A stretch of DNA of 41,760 nucleotides, from positions 1 to 41,760 of the forward strand of contig DAOTVC010000132.1 in assembly GCA_034437215.1 (NCBI GenBank). The letters are read 5' to 3'. Below the pieces are notes generated by a model that worked only from the letters and a program-made list of their open reading frames with translations, searched no databases and was not told the DNA's origin. Positions within the stretch are counted from its first letter, which is position 1; each line of letters opens with the position of its first letter. Positions 41,189 to 41,760 of this stretch are shown here, piece after piece. The DNA comes from DAOTVC01 sp034437215 (lineage in GTDB: Bacteria; Chloroflexota; Anaerolineae; B4-G1; SLSP01). Both the position numbers and the translations under genes were made by a program.

Positions 41189-41760
41189 ATGCAGAACCTT
41201 ACCTGGTGGCAGAAGGCCGTCTTCTACCAGATCTACCCCCGTAGTTTCGCCGACGGCAACGGTGACGGGATCGGTGATCTCCACGGCGCCATCGAAAAGC
41301 TCGACTACCTGGCGGAGCTGGGGATCGACGCCATCTGGCTCTCACCCCACTACCCCTCGCCCCTCTTCGACTGCGGCTACGACGTCGCCGACTACACCGG
41401 CGTGGCGCTGGAGTACGGAACCCTCGAGACCTTCGGTCGCTTTCTCGCCGGGGCCCACGAGCGGGGCATGCACATCATCCTCGACCTCGTGCTCAACCAC
41501 ACCTCCCACCTCCACCCCTGGTTCCGCGCCTCCCGCATGAGCCGCGACCACCCCCTGCGCGACTGGTACGTCTGGCGCGACGGCAAGGACGGGGGACCGC
41601 CCACCAACTGGTCCTCCACCTTCGGCGGGCCGGCGTGGGAGTACGATGCCCTGACGGGCCAGTACTACTACCACTTCTTCCTCAAGGAGCAGCCCGACCT
41701 CAACTGGCGTAATCCGGAGGTGAAGGAGGCGGTCTTCGCCGCCATCCGCTTCTGGCTGGA
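41189..41760 (+). CDS. GH13 alpha-glucosidase/oligo-1,6-glucosidase, 5' part (truncated by the window)
   Basis: 190 complete codons are visible from ATG 41189, with AAGGAG seven bases upstream. The start WWQKAVFYQIYPRSFADGNGDGIGDL is typical of GH13 glucosidases acting on short alpha-glucans, with the DGNGDGIGDL calcium-site loop. LDYLAELGIDAIWLSPHYPSP follows. Conserved region I is DLVLNHTS at 99-106, and FLKEQPDLNWRNPEVKEA lies near the window edge. Conserved regions II to IV, with the nucleophile Asp and acid Glu, lie beyond the window, so linkage specificity cannot be read. The leader carries the dispersed repeat and octamer array. Confidence 0.92.
   Translation, partial: MQNLTWWQKAVFYQIYPRSFADGNGDGIGDLHGAIEKLDYLAELGIDAIWLSPHYPSPLFDCGYDVADYTGVALEYGTLETFGRFLAGAHERGMHIILDLVLNHTSHLHPWFRASRMSRDHPLRDWYVWRDGKDGGPPTNWSSTFGGPAWEYDALTGQYYYHFFLKEQPDLNWRNPEVKEAVFAAIRFWL

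Overview
The window looks like a piece of a GC-rich Chloroflexota chromosome, most likely Anaerolineae or a close relative. This is inferred from gene content: a BTAD/NB-ARC/TPR regulator with a small 67-residue neighbour, a zinc-ribbon cold-shock protein, secreted proteins ending in a YLPLxM tail, a mevalonate-pathway decarboxylase, and a LacI-sensor/response-regulator/AraC hybrid. No tRNA, rRNA, CRISPR array or transposase gene was recognised.

Region 1 (1-8.4 kb) resembles a sugar or polysaccharide utilisation locus that is partly decayed. It holds a secreted protein with two tandem carbohydrate-binding-like repeats broken by one in-frame TAA. Next come an intergenic stretch full of inverted repeats (a TIR-bounded 220-bp unit with three hairpins) and a REC-REC-AraC regulator. 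Upstream of the regulator, out of frame, is the tail of a LacI-type sensor domain; the kinase between them appears deleted. A 940-residue secreted beta-helix protein and a divergent family 4 glycosidase complete the locus.

Region 2 (8.4-18.2 kb) holds a thioredoxin-VKOR fusion, gyrA, a cold-shock protein, a family 4 glycosyltransferase, and a leftward three-gene operon. The operon contains two paralogous multi-membrane SPFH/Band-7 proteins followed by a helical-repeat protein; I know no described function for this set.

Region 3 (18.2-29.7 kb) holds a 2329-residue secreted mosaic protein with three malectin-like domains and a duplicated A-B-malectin super-module, a probable lipoprotein, the 67-residue protein, and the BTAD regulator with near-identical 20-bp direct repeats in its promoter region.

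Region 4 (29.9-34.9 kb) has a cNMP-binding/bacterial-PH membrane protein, peptide deformylase, the Mrp ATPase and glgC, with clear terminators and promoters.

Region 5 (35-41.8 kb) is a leftward cluster: an IclR regulator fused to an FMN-binding split-barrel domain, then ABC ATPase, permease, substrate-binding lipoprotein and a mevalonate-pathway decarboxylase. The overlaps are ATGA-type except for a 252-bp repeat-filled gap before the binding protein. A divergent EamA transporter and the 5' part of a GH13 glucosidase follow. A shared leader element (a conserved core, GACT octamers and a GACTAATT-AAGGAG ribosome-binding region) sits before three unrelated genes at 9.5, 37.2 and 41.1 kb.
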